Part shown: positions 16,316 through 25,356 of the stretch, in pieces
Position numbering within the stretch: position 1 is the first letter of the stretch
How the letters are laid out: the number at the start of each line of letters is the position of its first letter
Source: Xanthobacter sp. NM-59
Lineage (GTDB): Bacteria > Pseudomonadota > Alphaproteobacteria > Rhizobiales > Xanthobacteraceae
Direction: 5' to 3'
Assembly: GCF_021401125.1 (NCBI RefSeq)
Contig: NZ_JACBFQ010000001.1
Span: 992,001 to 1,056,000 of the forward strand
DNA: 64,000 nucleotides
Program-made: the position numbers and the translations under genes
Notes under the pieces: model-generated
Seen by the model: only the letters and a program-made list of their open reading frames with translations
Told to the model about the DNA's origin: nothing
Database searches by the model: none

Positions 16316-17160
16316 ACCGAGCGCCTTTTGGACACAGGGGGCGGGCGGCGCCCCCTTCTCCGGCTTGCAAGTGGCGGCCCGGGCGCGTTCCATCCTTGTC
16401 AAAAGACAAGCTGTGAAGGCGCGATGGCCCGTTAGGGCCTCGCCTCTCCGCGTGGCACAGTTTCCCTTGCCCCTGGTTGGCTTGCCCCCGGTTCCCTTGG
16501 CGCAGGTTCCCTTGGCGCAGGCACTTCCTGCCCGCGCTCCTGACCTGCCGCCACGGTCCCCGTGGGGGAGCTGCAGCGTGCGAAGCATCCCGGTGGCGGA
16601 TCGCCCTTTCGCTGGAGGCTCGTCGCCCCAGGGCTGCCGCGAAGACCAAGATCACCAGGCCAGCCATCCCCTTTCACCGCGCGAGACATGGCGACATGAG
16701 CTGGAGCGCCCCTCGGCCGCATCTTGCGCCGCAGATGAAACGCACGTAGCGGCGGCGACAGGCTAAGCCGCCGCTGTCCTCCTTCCCCTTCCGCCGGGGT
16801 CCGCAGGCTCCGCACGATGGAGGGGACGCCACAAGACCAAGTCGCGGGCGGGGCCTGCTCCCGTCGCGGAATCACGCTGAACCCAAGGAACGCGCCAAAC
16901 GGACAGAGAAGCGGGACGCGCCACTCCCTCTGGCCAGGCGACCACCTTCCCGCCTCTTCCCCAGGCGGGCGCGGGCGTACTTGCTGCCTCGGTGGCGCGC
17001 CATCAGATGGAGGGAAAAGACCGCCCGGCTGCCTGACGCGCCAATGCCGTGGGTGCCGGAGCCGCGTCTGCGACGAGCATTCTTGCCGAAGGCAGACACA
17101 ACCATGGGAACGCCAGCCCGTATATGGAAAGGAGGCCGGTTCGAAAAGTGCGATACGGCC
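16316..17160. other. 845-bp gene-free stretch
   Basis: No frame here looks coding. It holds a small hairpin (CTTGTC-AAAA-GACAAG at 16395-16410), a two-copy 15-bp tandem repeat at 16490-16519, and a GC-rich hairpin (AGCGGCGG at 16748-16755 with CCGCCGCT at 16768-16775). It separates the methanofuran gene from a convergent minus-strand operon. Confidence 0.5.
16490..16519. repeat. 15-bp direct tandem repeat, two copies
   Basis: GGTTCCCTTGGCGCA occurs twice head to tail, with degenerate related words just upstream. It is in a non-coding stretch and has no evident function. Confidence 0.7.
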
Positions 17161-18234
17161 TCAGCGCACGGCCAGCGCGGCGCGAACCGAGGCGTATTCG
17201 CGCATCAGCAGGTCACACAATTCCGCCGCCGGAAGAGCGCGGGCGAGCGGTGCGCCCTGCCCTGCCCACTGGGCGCCGAAGCTGGAATCACCGGCCGCCT
17301 TGGCCGCCGCATTCAGCGCCTTGCCCGCGTCATAGGCCACCGGATAGGCGGCGCGGGGCGCATCAAGATCAGCGGCGAATGCGGTGAAGCCGTTGGCGAG
17401 GCAGCGTGCCGGGCGACCGGAAATGGCGTCGGTCATCACCGTGTGAAGGGCAGCCTCGCTGGACAAGGCGGCCCGGTGGCCGGCATCGGCCGCGCTCTCC
17501 GGGCAGCCGATGAAGGCGGTGCCGAGCTGGGCGGCCAGGGCACCGGATGCCAGGGCCGCCGCAATGCCCCCACCATTCATGATGCCGCCCGCCGCGATCA
17601 CGGGAATGGACAGCTCCCGCGCCAGCAGCTGCACCAGCGCCAGGGTGGAGAGGCGGTCGTCGGCCGCCTCGGGGTCGAACATGCCGCGATGGCCGCCGGC
17701 CTCGTAGCCCTGCGCCACCACCGCATCAATGCCCGCCGCTTCCACGAGCCGCCCCTCGGCCAGACTGGTGGCGGTGGCGAACAGCACCGCGCCCGCCGCC
17801 TTCAGCCGTCCGATAACGTCATCCGAGGGCAAGCCGAAATGGAAGCTGACCACCGCCGGCCGCTCCGCCACCAGCATCTCGACCATGTCCGGATCCGCGC
17901 GGAAGCTGCGATAGATCTCGTGAATCACCGTGGGCGGCGCCGCCCCGAAGCGAGCGAAGGCGGGTGCCAGGGCCAAAAGCCAATCGGCCTCGCGCACCGC
18001 GTCACGCTGTGCGGGCTCGTGGCAGAACACATTGACGTTGAAGGGCTTGTCCGTCAGCGCGCGGGTGGAGGCGATCAGCTGCCGCCCCGCCTCCGCATTG
18101 CCCGCGCCGAGGGCGATGGAGCCCAGCCCCCCGGCGGAGGCCACCGCCGCCGCCAGATTCGGCGTGGACGTGCCGGCCATGGGCGCCTGGATGAGGGGGA
18201 TGGACATGCCGAGGCGGTGGAGAAGCGAGGTCAT
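17161..18234 (-). CDS. nitronate monooxygenase (2-nitropropane dioxygenase family)
   Basis: A 357-residue FMN-dependent TIM-barrel protein. The opening IPLIQAPMAGTSTP, central GYEAGGHRG, and IPVIAAGGIMNGGGIAAAL with GTAFIGCPES are the family motifs. Nitronate monooxygenases oxidise alkyl nitronates such as propionate-3-nitronate, a toxic plant or fungal metabolite, but many family members have other roles. It is 131 bp downstream of the pterin dehydratase gene on the same strand and may share its transcript. Confidence 0.85.
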   Translation of the reverse strand: MTSLLHRLGMSIPLIQAPMAGTSTPNLAAAVASAGGLGSIALGAGNAEAGRQLIASTRALTDKPFNVNVFCHEPAQRDAVREADWLLALAPAFARFGAAPPTVIHEIYRSFRADPDMVEMLVAERPAVVSFHFGLPSDDVIGRLKAAGAVLFATATSLAEGRLVEAAGIDAVVAQGYEAGGHRGMFDPEAADDRLSTLALVQLLARELSIPVIAAGGIMNGGGIAAALASGALAAQLGTAFIGCPESAADAGHRAALSSEAALHTVMTDAISGRPARCLANGFTAFAADLDAPRAAYPVAYDAGKALNAAAKAAGDSSFGAQWAGQGAPLARALPAAELCDLLMREYASVRAALAVR

Positions 18235-18365
18235 GGCGGAGCTCCCAAACGCTTTTCCGCCTTCTTACGGCCGCGCGCCCGGTCCGGTCCAGCCAACTCT
18301 AAACGCGCGAAGCGGCGGCCAGGGTGGACCGCCGCTTCGTTCAGGCGTTCTCGAGCGAAAACGCG

Positions 18366-18746
18366 TCAATCATACTTCACGTAGGCGAAGCGCAGATCGT
18401 GGGCGGGCGTGCCTTCCAGCGGCGTGTCCTCGCCCAAGCCGGGCTGCCACTGGACCACCTCTTCGATCTTCTGCGCCAGGGCGAAGTCGCGCACCGTGAT
18501 GCCCTTGGCGTCGTGGGACATCAGGCGCACCTCGACCCACGCGTAAGAGGCGGTGAGGTCCGGGTGGTGCCACGCCGCTTCCGCAAGGTGACCCACCGCG
18601 TTGATCACCATCAAGGTGCCCTTCCAGCTGTTGGTGCGGTAGGTGCGGCGGATCCAGCCGTCCTCATAGCGCCAGTGGGGAAGGTCCCCCCTCAGCCGCT
18701 CCTCGATCTCGAGCGGCGTGAAGGTCTTCTTGCGATCGATGCTCAT
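18366..18746 (-). CDS. pterin-4a-carbinolamine dehydratase-like protein
   Basis: A 126-residue protein with the PCD/DCoH active-site segment AAWHHPDL (His-His-Pro) followed by YAWVEVRLMSHDAKGIT. It is slightly longer than classical PCD, with an extra C-terminal tail of ~25 residues. PCD enzymes dehydrate 4a-hydroxytetrahydropterins. Since neither an aromatic amino acid hydroxylase nor its cofactor genes are nearby and folD and the methanopterin genes are, a role in pterin or C1-carrier metabolism is plausible (inference). Confidence 0.85.
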   Translation of the reverse strand: MSIDRKKTFTPLEIEERLRGDLPHWRYEDGWIRRTYRTNSWKGTLMVINAVGHLAEAAWHHPDLTASYAWVEVRLMSHDAKGITVRDFALAQKIEEVVQWQPGLGEDTPLEGTPAHDLRFAYVKYD

Positions 18747-18776
18747 GACCCGGCTCCCTTCAACGGCCCGAGCGGC

Positions 18777-19667
18777 TCACAGGCCGTTCTGGCGGCGGGT
18801 GGCGGTGAGCGTGTTCTGGAGCAGGCAGGCGATGGTCATAGGGCCCACACCGCCCGGCACCGGGGTGATGAGGCCGGCAATGCCCTGGGCTTCCGCATAG
18901 GCCACGTCACCCACCAGCTTCGTCTTGCCGTCTTCCTTCGGAATGCGGTTGATGCCCACGTCGATCACCGTGGCGCCGGGCTTGATCCAGTCGCCGCGGA
19001 TCATTTCGGGGCGGCCCACCGCCGCCACCAGAATGTCCGCCTGCCGGCACTCGCCCGGCAAGTCACGGGTGCGCGAATGGGCAATGGTGACGGTGCAGTC
19101 TTCCTTCAGCAGCAGCTGGGCAGCCGGCTTGCCGACGATGTTGGAGCGCCCCACCACCACCGCCTTCATGCCCGAGAGGTTGCCCAGATGATGCTTCAGC
19201 AGCATCACGCAGCCGAGCGGCGTGCACGGCACCAGCGCGTCGAGGCCCACCGCCAGGCGGCCCGCATTCACCACATGGAAGCCGTCCACGTCCTTGGCCG
19301 GATCGATGGCCGCCAGCACCTTGGTGGAATCGATATGGCCCGGCAAAGGCAGCTGAACCAGGATGCCGTTGACCGCCGGATCGGCGTTCAGCTTGGCCAC
19401 CAGGGCCAAAAGATCGGCCTCGGCGGTCTCGGCCGGCAGCTTATGCTCGAAGGAGGTCATGCCGACTTCAAGGGTCTGCGCGGCCTTGTTGCGCACATAG
19501 ACCTGGCTCGCCGGGTCCTCGCCCACCAGCACAACCGCGAGGCCGGGCTTGATGCCGCGCGCGCGGCCGAGCTCCGCCACCTCTTCGGCGATGCGGGTGC
19601 GCAGGTTGGCGGCGAAGGCTTTTCCATCAATGGGCTTGGTTTCGATCACGGAAGAAGATCCCGTCAT
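18777..19667 (-). CDS. folD: bifunctional methylene-THF dehydrogenase/cyclohydrolase FolD
   Basis: A 296-residue FolD with the conserved Tyr/Lys segment [16 protein letters not shown], the Gln-Leu-Pro-Leu-Pro loop ([11 protein letters not shown]) and the Rossmann motif [17 protein letters not shown]; it ends near [20 protein letters not shown]. It interconverts methylene-, methenyl- and formyl-tetrahydrofolate. The start is the ATG at 19667 ([15 protein letters not shown]); an in-frame N-terminal extension to 19853 is low-complexity and spurious. Confidence 0.95.
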   Translation of the reverse strand: MTGSSSVIETKPIDGKAFAANLRTRIAEEVAELGRARGIKPGLAVVLVGEDPASQVYVRNKAAQTLEVGMTSFEHKLPAETAEADLLALVAKLNADPAVNGILVQLPLPGHIDSTKVLAAIDPAKDVDGFHVVNAGRLAVGLDALVPCTPLGCVMLLKHHLGNLSGMKAVVVGRSNIVGKPAAQLLLKEDCTVTIAHSRTRDLPGECRQADILVAAVGRPEMIRGDWIKPGATVIDVGINRIPKEDGKTKLVGDVAYAEAQGIAGLITPVPGGVGPMTIACLLQNTLTATRRQNGL

Positions 19668-19698
19668 TTGGCGCCGGCAAGGGCGGATGCAAGGCTGC

Positions 19699-19724
19699 GG
19701 ACAGAAGCTATGGACAGAAGCTAC
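19699..19724. repeat. 13-bp tandem repeat, two copies
   Basis: GGACAGAAGCTAT and GGACAGAAGCTAC lie head to tail upstream of folD, differing at the last base. Confidence 0.75.
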
Positions 19725-19840
19725 GGACTTGGGCTGCGAACACAGGCCGCTGCACAGTCCACCGCGCCGCTCCGGCTCGCCGGCAGGGCACGCGATTGCC
19801 CGCCTGAAGCCCTCGCGGCGCGCCGAACCTGCGTGCGGCT

Positions 19841-19885
19841 CACCCGCGTTCACGTCACCCGCGTTCGCGTCGCCCGCGTTCTTGG
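19841..19885. repeat. 15-bp degenerate tandem repeat, three copies
   Basis: CACCCGCGTTCACGT, CACCCGCGTTCGCGT and CGCCCGCGTTCTTGG follow each other without gaps in the folD upstream region. Confidence 0.7.
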
Positions 19886-20011
19886 CCGGCCGCCGGACAC
19901 ATGCAAGACAAAACCGCCGGCAGCCGCCGCGAAAGCGAGACAGCCGACCTTATACAGAAAATATTTTTCTTTAAAAGAAATTCGTGCGCCTGCGAGGGCA
20001 ATCCCGATCGC

Positions 20012-22180
20012 TCAATCCACGGCGTTGAGCGGGGGCGGCACCTGCTGCGGAAAATCCCCCAGCTCGGCAACGTCATCGTCGGCGGCGGCAACGGCGCCGG
20101 TGCGCTGGCGTTCCACCATTTTCACCGCCGCCTCGAGCGATAGCGGGGGACCGAACAGATAGCCCTGCGCATGGTGCGCCCCGAACGCCCGCAGGAAGCG
20201 CAGCTGCTCGCGCGTCTCCACCCCTTCCGCGGTCACCGTCACGCCCAGCGAGCGGCCGAGCCGCACCACATATTCCACGATGGAGGCCGCATCCCGCTGC
20301 TGGCCCAGATTCATGATGAAGGAGCGATCCACCTTGATCTTGGTGATGGGATAGCGCCGCACATGGACCAGGGAGGCGTGGCCGGTGCCGAAATCATCGA
20401 GCGCCAGGCGGATGCCCCGCTCCCGCAGCCGCGTCAGCGCCAGGGCCGCGCCGGCGCCGGGGTCGATGATCGCGCTCTCGGTGATCTCCAGCTCCAGGCG
20501 GTTCGGATCAAAGCCCGTCTCCCGCAGAGTCGCCTGGATGTCGTCGGCGATGCCGGCAGTGCGCAGGTTGAGGGGGGAGAGATTGACCGAAAGCGTCACC
20601 CCCGGCAGTCGCCGCGCATCGGTGCAGGCGCGCCGGAGCACGAAGGCATCGATGCGGGTGATGAGTCGCGACCGTTCCGCAATCGGCACGAAGGCCCCGG
20701 GCAGCAGGCGGCCGCGCGTGGGATGGTCCCACCGCACCAGCGCCTCGAAGCCCACCACCCGCTCGGTCTCCACATCCACCTGCGGCTGATAGAGCACGGT
20801 GAGCTCGCCATGCTCCAGCGCCCGCACCACCTCCTGCTCGGTCCGGCGCAGGCGAATCTGCTCCTGCTCGAAGGCCACCTCGAAGTCGCGGAAGATGCCG
20901 CCCCCGTCAGCCTTGGCGCGATAAAGGGCGATGTCGGCCAGGCGCATCAGCTCCGCCGAGTCGTTCGCATCCTTCGGCGCCCGGGCCGCGCCCATGGACG
21001 TCGCGATCCGCAGGTCGAGCGAATCCAGCAGCACGGGAATGCTCAGCAGGCCGTAAAGGCTGGCCACCAGGCTTCCGAACTCCGCCTCGGTCTCGTAATG
21101 CGCGAACAGCACGAACTCATCGCCGCCGACACGCGCCACCGCGCCCCGCTCGCCGAGCCCTCCGCGCAGGCGCCGGGCCACCACCTGCAGCAGCTGATCA
21201 CCCACCGCGTGGCCGTGGCTGTCGTTGATGGCCTTGAAGTCATCAAGGTCCACGAACACCACCGCCAGCTGGTCCGTGCGCCTGGGCGGCTTCAGGGCGG
21301 CATCAAGCAGGGTCACGAAGTGGCCCCGGCTGCACAGGCCGGTGAGCTGGTCCTGATTGATGATCTCCCGGGCCCGCGCCTCGCTCTCGCCCAGGGCCGC
21401 CGCCAGCCGCCGGGCCCGCAGCATGAGCACGAAGAAGACGACGCAAAGGGCCACCGCCACCACCAGCAGCAGCGGCACGGCGGCCAGCAGCAGGAAGGCC
21501 GCCGGCTGATCGCTGCGCCAAGTCAGGCGCACCGATGAGCTGTCGAGCAGATTCGGTTCCACAAGCTCGCTCTTGCCGAGATTTGCCGGCCTGTCGGAAA
21601 GAGTGAGCGCGCCGCCTTCAAGCGCGGCGGAGCGGGCCAGCGAGGAGAGCAGCTCGGAATCGAGCACATCGGCGCCGACGATCGCCAATGGCTGTGGGCT
21701 GGCAACAGCCTCGCTCTGCAGCCGGAACACGGTGGCGGTGAGAACCACCGCCTCGCCGTCCCCGACCGAGAGCCCGGCGGGATCCTCGCCCTTCGGGGCC
21801 TCGTGCAGCTCGGTCAGCAGGCGCGTGATGGCGGGCTCAAGGGCGTGGTGGGCCGCGCCCACACCCTGGCGCCCATTTTCCGAGGCGTAGATGGTCTTGC
21901 CGTGCGCGTCCACGATGTAGACGTATTCAAGACCCGCCGCCTCCTGCAGATGCCGGCCGAATTTCTGGTGGAGATCATCAAGGTCCCCACGCGCGATATG
22001 GGCGAGCAGATCCCGCTCCGTCATGACTCCGGAAAGGGCATCACGGATCCGGATCTCGCGCTCACGCAGGGAAGTCTTCACAGCCTCGATCTCGCGCGTG
22101 GCGACGACGCGGTCATGGCGCGAGATCGCGTAGCCGAGCGCCATCGCCGACGCCAGGAACAGCAGGAAGAGCGTCACCAC
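20012..22180 (-). CDS. membrane-anchored GGDEF-EAL cyclic-di-GMP enzyme with periplasmic sensor domain
   Basis: A protein of at least 722 residues. An N-terminal transmembrane segment, a ~180-residue periplasmic sensor resembling CHASE4 (ERDLLAHIARGDLDDLHQKF, YVYIVDAHGKTIYAS), and a second transmembrane segment (~residues 228-253) precede a GGDEF domain (RVGGDEF at ~351) and an EAL domain (GFEALVRW at ~478, DDFGTGHASL, KVDRSF). Both catalytic signatures are intact, so it could make and degrade c-di-GMP. The canonical start is GTG at 22180, but the frame continues upstream as IPSRKGAVAHRFLAFG to an ATT at 22228 that has a well-spaced GGGAG; the true start may be there. It probably sets motile/sessile behaviour. 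Confidence 0.88.
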   Translation of the reverse strand: MVTLFLLFLASAMALGYAISRHDRVVATREIEAVKTSLREREIRIRDALSGVMTERDLLAHIARGDLDDLHQKFGRHLQEAAGLEYVYIVDAHGKTIYASENGRQGVGAAHHALEPAITRLLTELHEAPKGEDPAGLSVGDGEAVVLTATVFRLQSEAVASPQPLAIVGADVLDSELLSSLARSAALEGGALTLSDRPANLGKSELVEPNLLDSSSVRLTWRSDQPAAFLLLAAVPLLLVVAVALCVVFFVLMLRARRLAAALGESEARAREIINQDQLTGLCSRGHFVTLLDAALKPPRRTDQLAVVFVDLDDFKAINDSHGHAVGDQLLQVVARRLRGGLGERGAVARVGGDEFVLFAHYETEAEFGSLVASLYGLLSIPVLLDSLDLRIATSMGAARAPKDANDSAELMRLADIALYRAKADGGGIFRDFEVAFEQEQIRLRRTEQEVVRALEHGELTVLYQPQVDVETERVVGFEALVRWDHPTRGRLLPGAFVPIAERSRLITRIDAFVLRRACTDARRLPGVTLSVNLSPLNLRTAGIADDIQATLRETGFDPNRLELEITESAIIDPGAGAALALTRLRERGIRLALDDFGTGHASLVHVRRYPITKIKVDRSFIMNLGQQRDAASIVEYVVRLGRSLGVTVTAEGVETREQLRFLRAFGAHHAQGYLFGPPLSLEAAVKMVERQRTGAVAAADDDVAELGDFPQQVPPPLNAVD

Positions 22181-22354
22181 CCCAAAAGCTAGGAATCTGT
22201 GCGCAACGGCGCCCTTGCGCGATGGAATGATAAGTCTCCCTCAACCAATCCCTGACGCCATCCGTTCTGCACCGCGGATGGCGCCCCCCCCGGATGCATG
22301 TTCGACACTTCTACCCGCCGCGCAAGCGCTGTTGAGGTATCCGGGGAGAAATTC

Positions 22355-23770
22355 CTAAGCCCCCGAGAACCACCAGGTGGCCAGGCCGAGAAAGGCCAGG
22401 AACCCCACGCAATCGGTCACCATCGTCACAAAGACGCCGGAGGCTACCGCCGGATCCAGCCGCAGCCGCGAGATGGCAAGCGGAATGAGGATGCCAAACA
22501 GCCCGGCCGCCGCCATGTTCAACACCAGCGCGGCCGAGATGACGAAGCCCAGATGCACGTTGGCGAACCAGAGCGCGGCGATGCCGCCCAGCAGGCAGGC
22601 GAGCGTTGCGCCATTGAACAGGCCCACCAGCAGCTCGCGTGACACGATTCGCCGGGCATTGTGGGTGGACAGGTCCTTGGTGGCCAGCGCGCGAACGGCC
22701 ACCGTCATGGTCTGGGTGCCGGCATTGCCGCCCATGGAAGCGACGATGGGCATCAGCACCGCCAGCGCCACCATCTTCTCGATGGTGCCCTCGAACATGG
22801 AGATGATGGAGGCGGAGACGAAGGCCGTGCCCAGGTTCACCACCAGCCACGGCAGGCGGCTGCGCGCCGTGTAGACCACCGTGTCGGACAACTCCTCATC
22901 GGAACCCACGCCGGCCAGGGCGCGCAGATCCTCGTCCGCCTCTTCCTGGATCACGTCCACCACATCGTCGATGGTCATCACGCCCACGAGCCGGCCCGCA
23001 TCGTCCACCACCGGGGCGGAAACGAGGTTGTAATGCTCGAACTTGCGGGCGACCTCCTCCTGGTCCTCGCTGGCGGTGACGACCTGGGCGTGCTCGCTCT
23101 TCAGCGCCGTGAGCAGCACCTGGCGGCGGCTGCGCAACAGCCTGTCGAGCCGCACCGCCCCCACCAGCCGATAGGCCGGATCCACTACGAACACCTCATA
23201 GAAGGTGTCCGGCAGGTTGGCGGTCTCGCGCATGTAGTCGATGGTTCGTCCCACCGTCCAGAACGGGGGGACGGCGATGAACTCGGTCTGCATGCGCCGG
23301 CCGGCGCTTTCCTCGGGATAGTCCAGGGAGCGCAGCAGCGCGACGCGCTCGGGCGCCGGCATCAGCTCCAGGATCGCCGCCACATCCTCCTCGGAAAGGT
23401 CTTCCAGGATGTAGACGGCATCGTCCGAATCGAGCCCGCGCATGCCGCGCGCCACGGTCTTGGGCGAGAGGCCGTGCAGGATCTGCACACGCATCGTCTC
23501 GTCCAGCTCGGTGAGGGCCGTGAAGTCGAAATCGTCGCCCAGAAGCTCGATGAGCCGGCGCCGGTCCTCGCCGTCGAGGGCCTCCAGCAGGTCGCCCATA
23601 TCGGCTTCGTGGACGCTGCGGGTGAGCGCATGGAGCCGGTCCACGTCCCGCTCGCCGATGGAGGCGATGACCGAGTCGCGGAACGCCTCCGCGATATTGC
23701 CGGCCTCGTCGCGCACGGGCGGGAGGTGATCGCCGCGCTCGGCGTCGGCAGGATTGAGATCCTCGCGCAT
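22355..23770 (-). CDS. mgtE: magnesium transporter MgtE
   Basis: A 471-residue MgtE. The N-terminal helical domain (LRSLDYPEESAGRRMQ), two CBS domains (~residues 130-260, with DDAGRLVGVMTIDDVVDV), and five hydrophobic helices in the last ~180 residues with GGNAGTQTMTV fit the family. It is a Mg2+-gated channel in the inner membrane. The start is the ATG at 23770 (MREDLNPADAERGD); the long upstream frame is non-coding. I saw no Mg2+ riboswitch upstream. Confidence 0.95.
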   Translation of the reverse strand: MREDLNPADAERGDHLPPVRDEAGNIAEAFRDSVIASIGERDVDRLHALTRSVHEADMGDLLEALDGEDRRRLIELLGDDFDFTALTELDETMRVQILHGLSPKTVARGMRGLDSDDAVYILEDLSEEDVAAILELMPAPERVALLRSLDYPEESAGRRMQTEFIAVPPFWTVGRTIDYMRETANLPDTFYEVFVVDPAYRLVGAVRLDRLLRSRRQVLLTALKSEHAQVVTASEDQEEVARKFEHYNLVSAPVVDDAGRLVGVMTIDDVVDVIQEEADEDLRALAGVGSDEELSDTVVYTARSRLPWLVVNLGTAFVSASIISMFEGTIEKMVALAVLMPIVASMGGNAGTQTMTVAVRALATKDLSTHNARRIVSRELLVGLFNGATLACLLGGIAALWFANVHLGFVISAALVLNMAAAGLFGILIPLAISRLRLDPAVASGVFVTMVTDCVGFLAFLGLATWWFSGA

Positions 23771-24026
23771 GGCTGCTCCCGATATCAACGAATTGGGGAT
23801 TGGGCTTGCCCCGACGATCGGACCGGTCGTGCCGGATGCGTCGTCGGTGCGGAGCGCTGATCTGCCTCTAGTGCGCCTCCCGCTTTTAGGGAAGCGGCAA
23901 ACGGTGCGCCAATGCGACGGTTCTGCAACAATTGTGGACCGAGACGCGTTTGCAACACCTTCATTTCGCCGCGAGCCGCGCCTAAAGCGCCTCCCGATCC
24001 TGTGAACGCAAGGGGGAACGGGCGTC

Positions 24027-24830
24027 ATGGCACATGGGCACCGGTGGATGACGGGCACGCGCGACATTGCCTTCGCGCTCGCTCTGGGCCTTCCCCTCGC
24101 CGCGCAGTCGGCGGCTGCCGCTGAAAGCTGCGGGCCCGATGCGCTGGGCACAGCGCGGGTGCTGGAGGTCAACCCCAAGGGCGTGCAGGTGGGCACCAAG
24201 TCGTTCCCCGGCACCCTGCCCCTCGCCCCGCGCGAGGTGGTTCTGACCTTCGACGACGGCCCGTGGCCCAAGACCACCGAGGCCATTCTCGACGCATTGA
24301 AGGCGGAATGCGCGCGCGCCACCTTCTTCATCATCGGCGACAATGCGAAGGCCCGTCCCGCGTTGGTGCGGCGGGAGCTGGCGGAGGGCCACACCGTGGC
24401 CCACCATTCCATGACCCACCCGGCCGCGACCCTGGCGAAGCTGCCGTTCGACGCCGCGGTCGCCGACATCCGCAAGGGCATCGCCGCCGACGAAGCGGCC
24501 GCCTACGGCGCCAGCGGCGCGGTGCCCCGCGTGCCCTTCTTCCGCTTTCCCGGCTTTGCCTCCACGCCGGAGCTTCTCGCCTATCTCGACCGCTCGGGAA
24601 TCGCGGTCTTCGGCGCCGATTTCTGGGCCAGCGACTGGAACAAGATGACCCCCGAGCAGGAGCTGGACCTGGTTCTGAAGCGTCTCGACGCCGCCGGCGG
24701 CGGCATCGTGCTGTTCCACGACACCAAGGCGCAGACGGCGGCGATGATTCCCGCTTTCCTGCGCGCCCTGAAGGAGAAGGGCTACAAGGTGGTGCACATC
24801 GTGCCCGCCCAGCAGCACGCCGCGCGCTGA
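24027..24830 (+). CDS. exported polysaccharide deacetylase (CE4/NodB homology)
   Basis: A 267-residue protein with a signal peptide (hydrophobic stretch ending QSAAAAESC) and a NodB domain: LTFDDGPWP (catalytic base and metal Asp), HHSMTHP (metal His pair), FFRFPGF, and VLFHDTKAQT. CE4 enzymes remove N-acetyl groups from peptidoglycan or other glycans in the periplasm. It is a single gene preceded by AGGGGGAACGGG. The target glycan is unknown. Confidence 0.88.
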   Translation: MAHGHRWMTGTRDIAFALALGLPLAAQSAAAAESCGPDALGTARVLEVNPKGVQVGTKSFPGTLPLAPREVVLTFDDGPWPKTTEAILDALKAECARATFFIIGDNAKARPALVRRELAEGHTVAHHSMTHPAATLAKLPFDAAVADIRKGIAADEAAAYGASGAVPRVPFFRFPGFASTPELLAYLDRSGIAVFGADFWASDWNKMTPEQELDLVLKRLDAAGGGIVLFHDTKAQTAAMIPAFLRALKEKGYKVVHIVPAQQHAAR

Positions 24831-24892
24831 GGCGCGCGGGCCGGCGCGCCCCAGGGCCGGGCGCGCGTTTTGCGAAATGGGATGCTGAAATG

Positions 24893-24914
24893 AAAAAAGG
24901 CGGCCAAGGCCGCC
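24893..24914 (-). terminator. terminator downstream of tRNA-Leu
   Basis: GGCGGCC and GGCCGCC (24899-24905 and 24908-24914) form a 7-bp GC stem with a 2-nt loop. On the minus strand it is followed by a six-T run, so it ends the tRNA transcript. Confidence 0.8.
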
Positions 24915-24951
24915 CTTATTTCACACACCGGAGCACCGGGCGTTCCATTCC

Positions 24952-25036
24952 TGGTGCGGACGAGAGGACTCGAACCTCCACGGGTCTCCCCACTAGCACC
25001 TCAAGCTAGCGCGTCTACCAATTCCGCCACGACCGC
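24952..25036 (-). tRNA. tRNA-Leu (anticodon GAG)
   Basis: An 85-nt class II tRNA on the minus strand with encoded CCA. The anticodon stem-loop CTAGC-TTGAGGT-GCTAG gives GAG, which reads CUC/CUU leucine codons. The variable arm and GGTTCGAGTCC T-loop are present. The acceptor stem has one T-T mismatch at pair 5-68. Confidence 0.95.
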
Positions 25037-25356
25037 AGTCAGGATGGCACCACCGGGGTTCTCGAAGAGGACCGTGTCCGGCGGGGAGCCATCGTCTAAC
25101 AGATCACCCAGAGCGCCACAAGAACTTCCTTCCGCGCGCACCGCCCGCCGCCGCGGCCTGTGGATGACATTTTGACAAATCCTTTTCCGATGCCGCTTTG
25201 CCGGGAAAGCACCCGCAGGGTGTCGGCGCGGAGAGGCGCCCCATGGCCCGGCGCGCGCGCCGGCCGGCATCGAGATTCGTCAGAGAATCTCCGACACGTC
25301 CGCCTTGTTTGAAATCGCTCTGGACGCAGGCCACCGATGGTTTATGCCGTTGCCCC

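Larger units (their letters stand above)
19668..20011. other. 344-bp intergenic region with tandem repeats and an AT-rich island
   Basis: No gene is seen. The region contains a 13-bp tandem repeat (19699-19724), a 15-bp three-copy repeat (19841-19885), and a sharply AT-rich stretch at about 19950-19985 with self-complementary words (GAAAATATTTTTC and TTTCTTTTAAAGAAA on the minus strand). The last may end the GGDEF/EAL transcript or promote folD. Confidence 0.5.

Noticed and set aside
16395-16410. CTTGTC-AAAA-GACAAG hairpin after mfnB as a terminator
   Set aside because: Stem is only 6 bp and no T-run follows, so I did not call it a terminator.
23771-24026. Mg2+ riboswitch search upstream of mgtE
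   Set aside because: No M-box-like pairing or conserved core could be recognised by eye.
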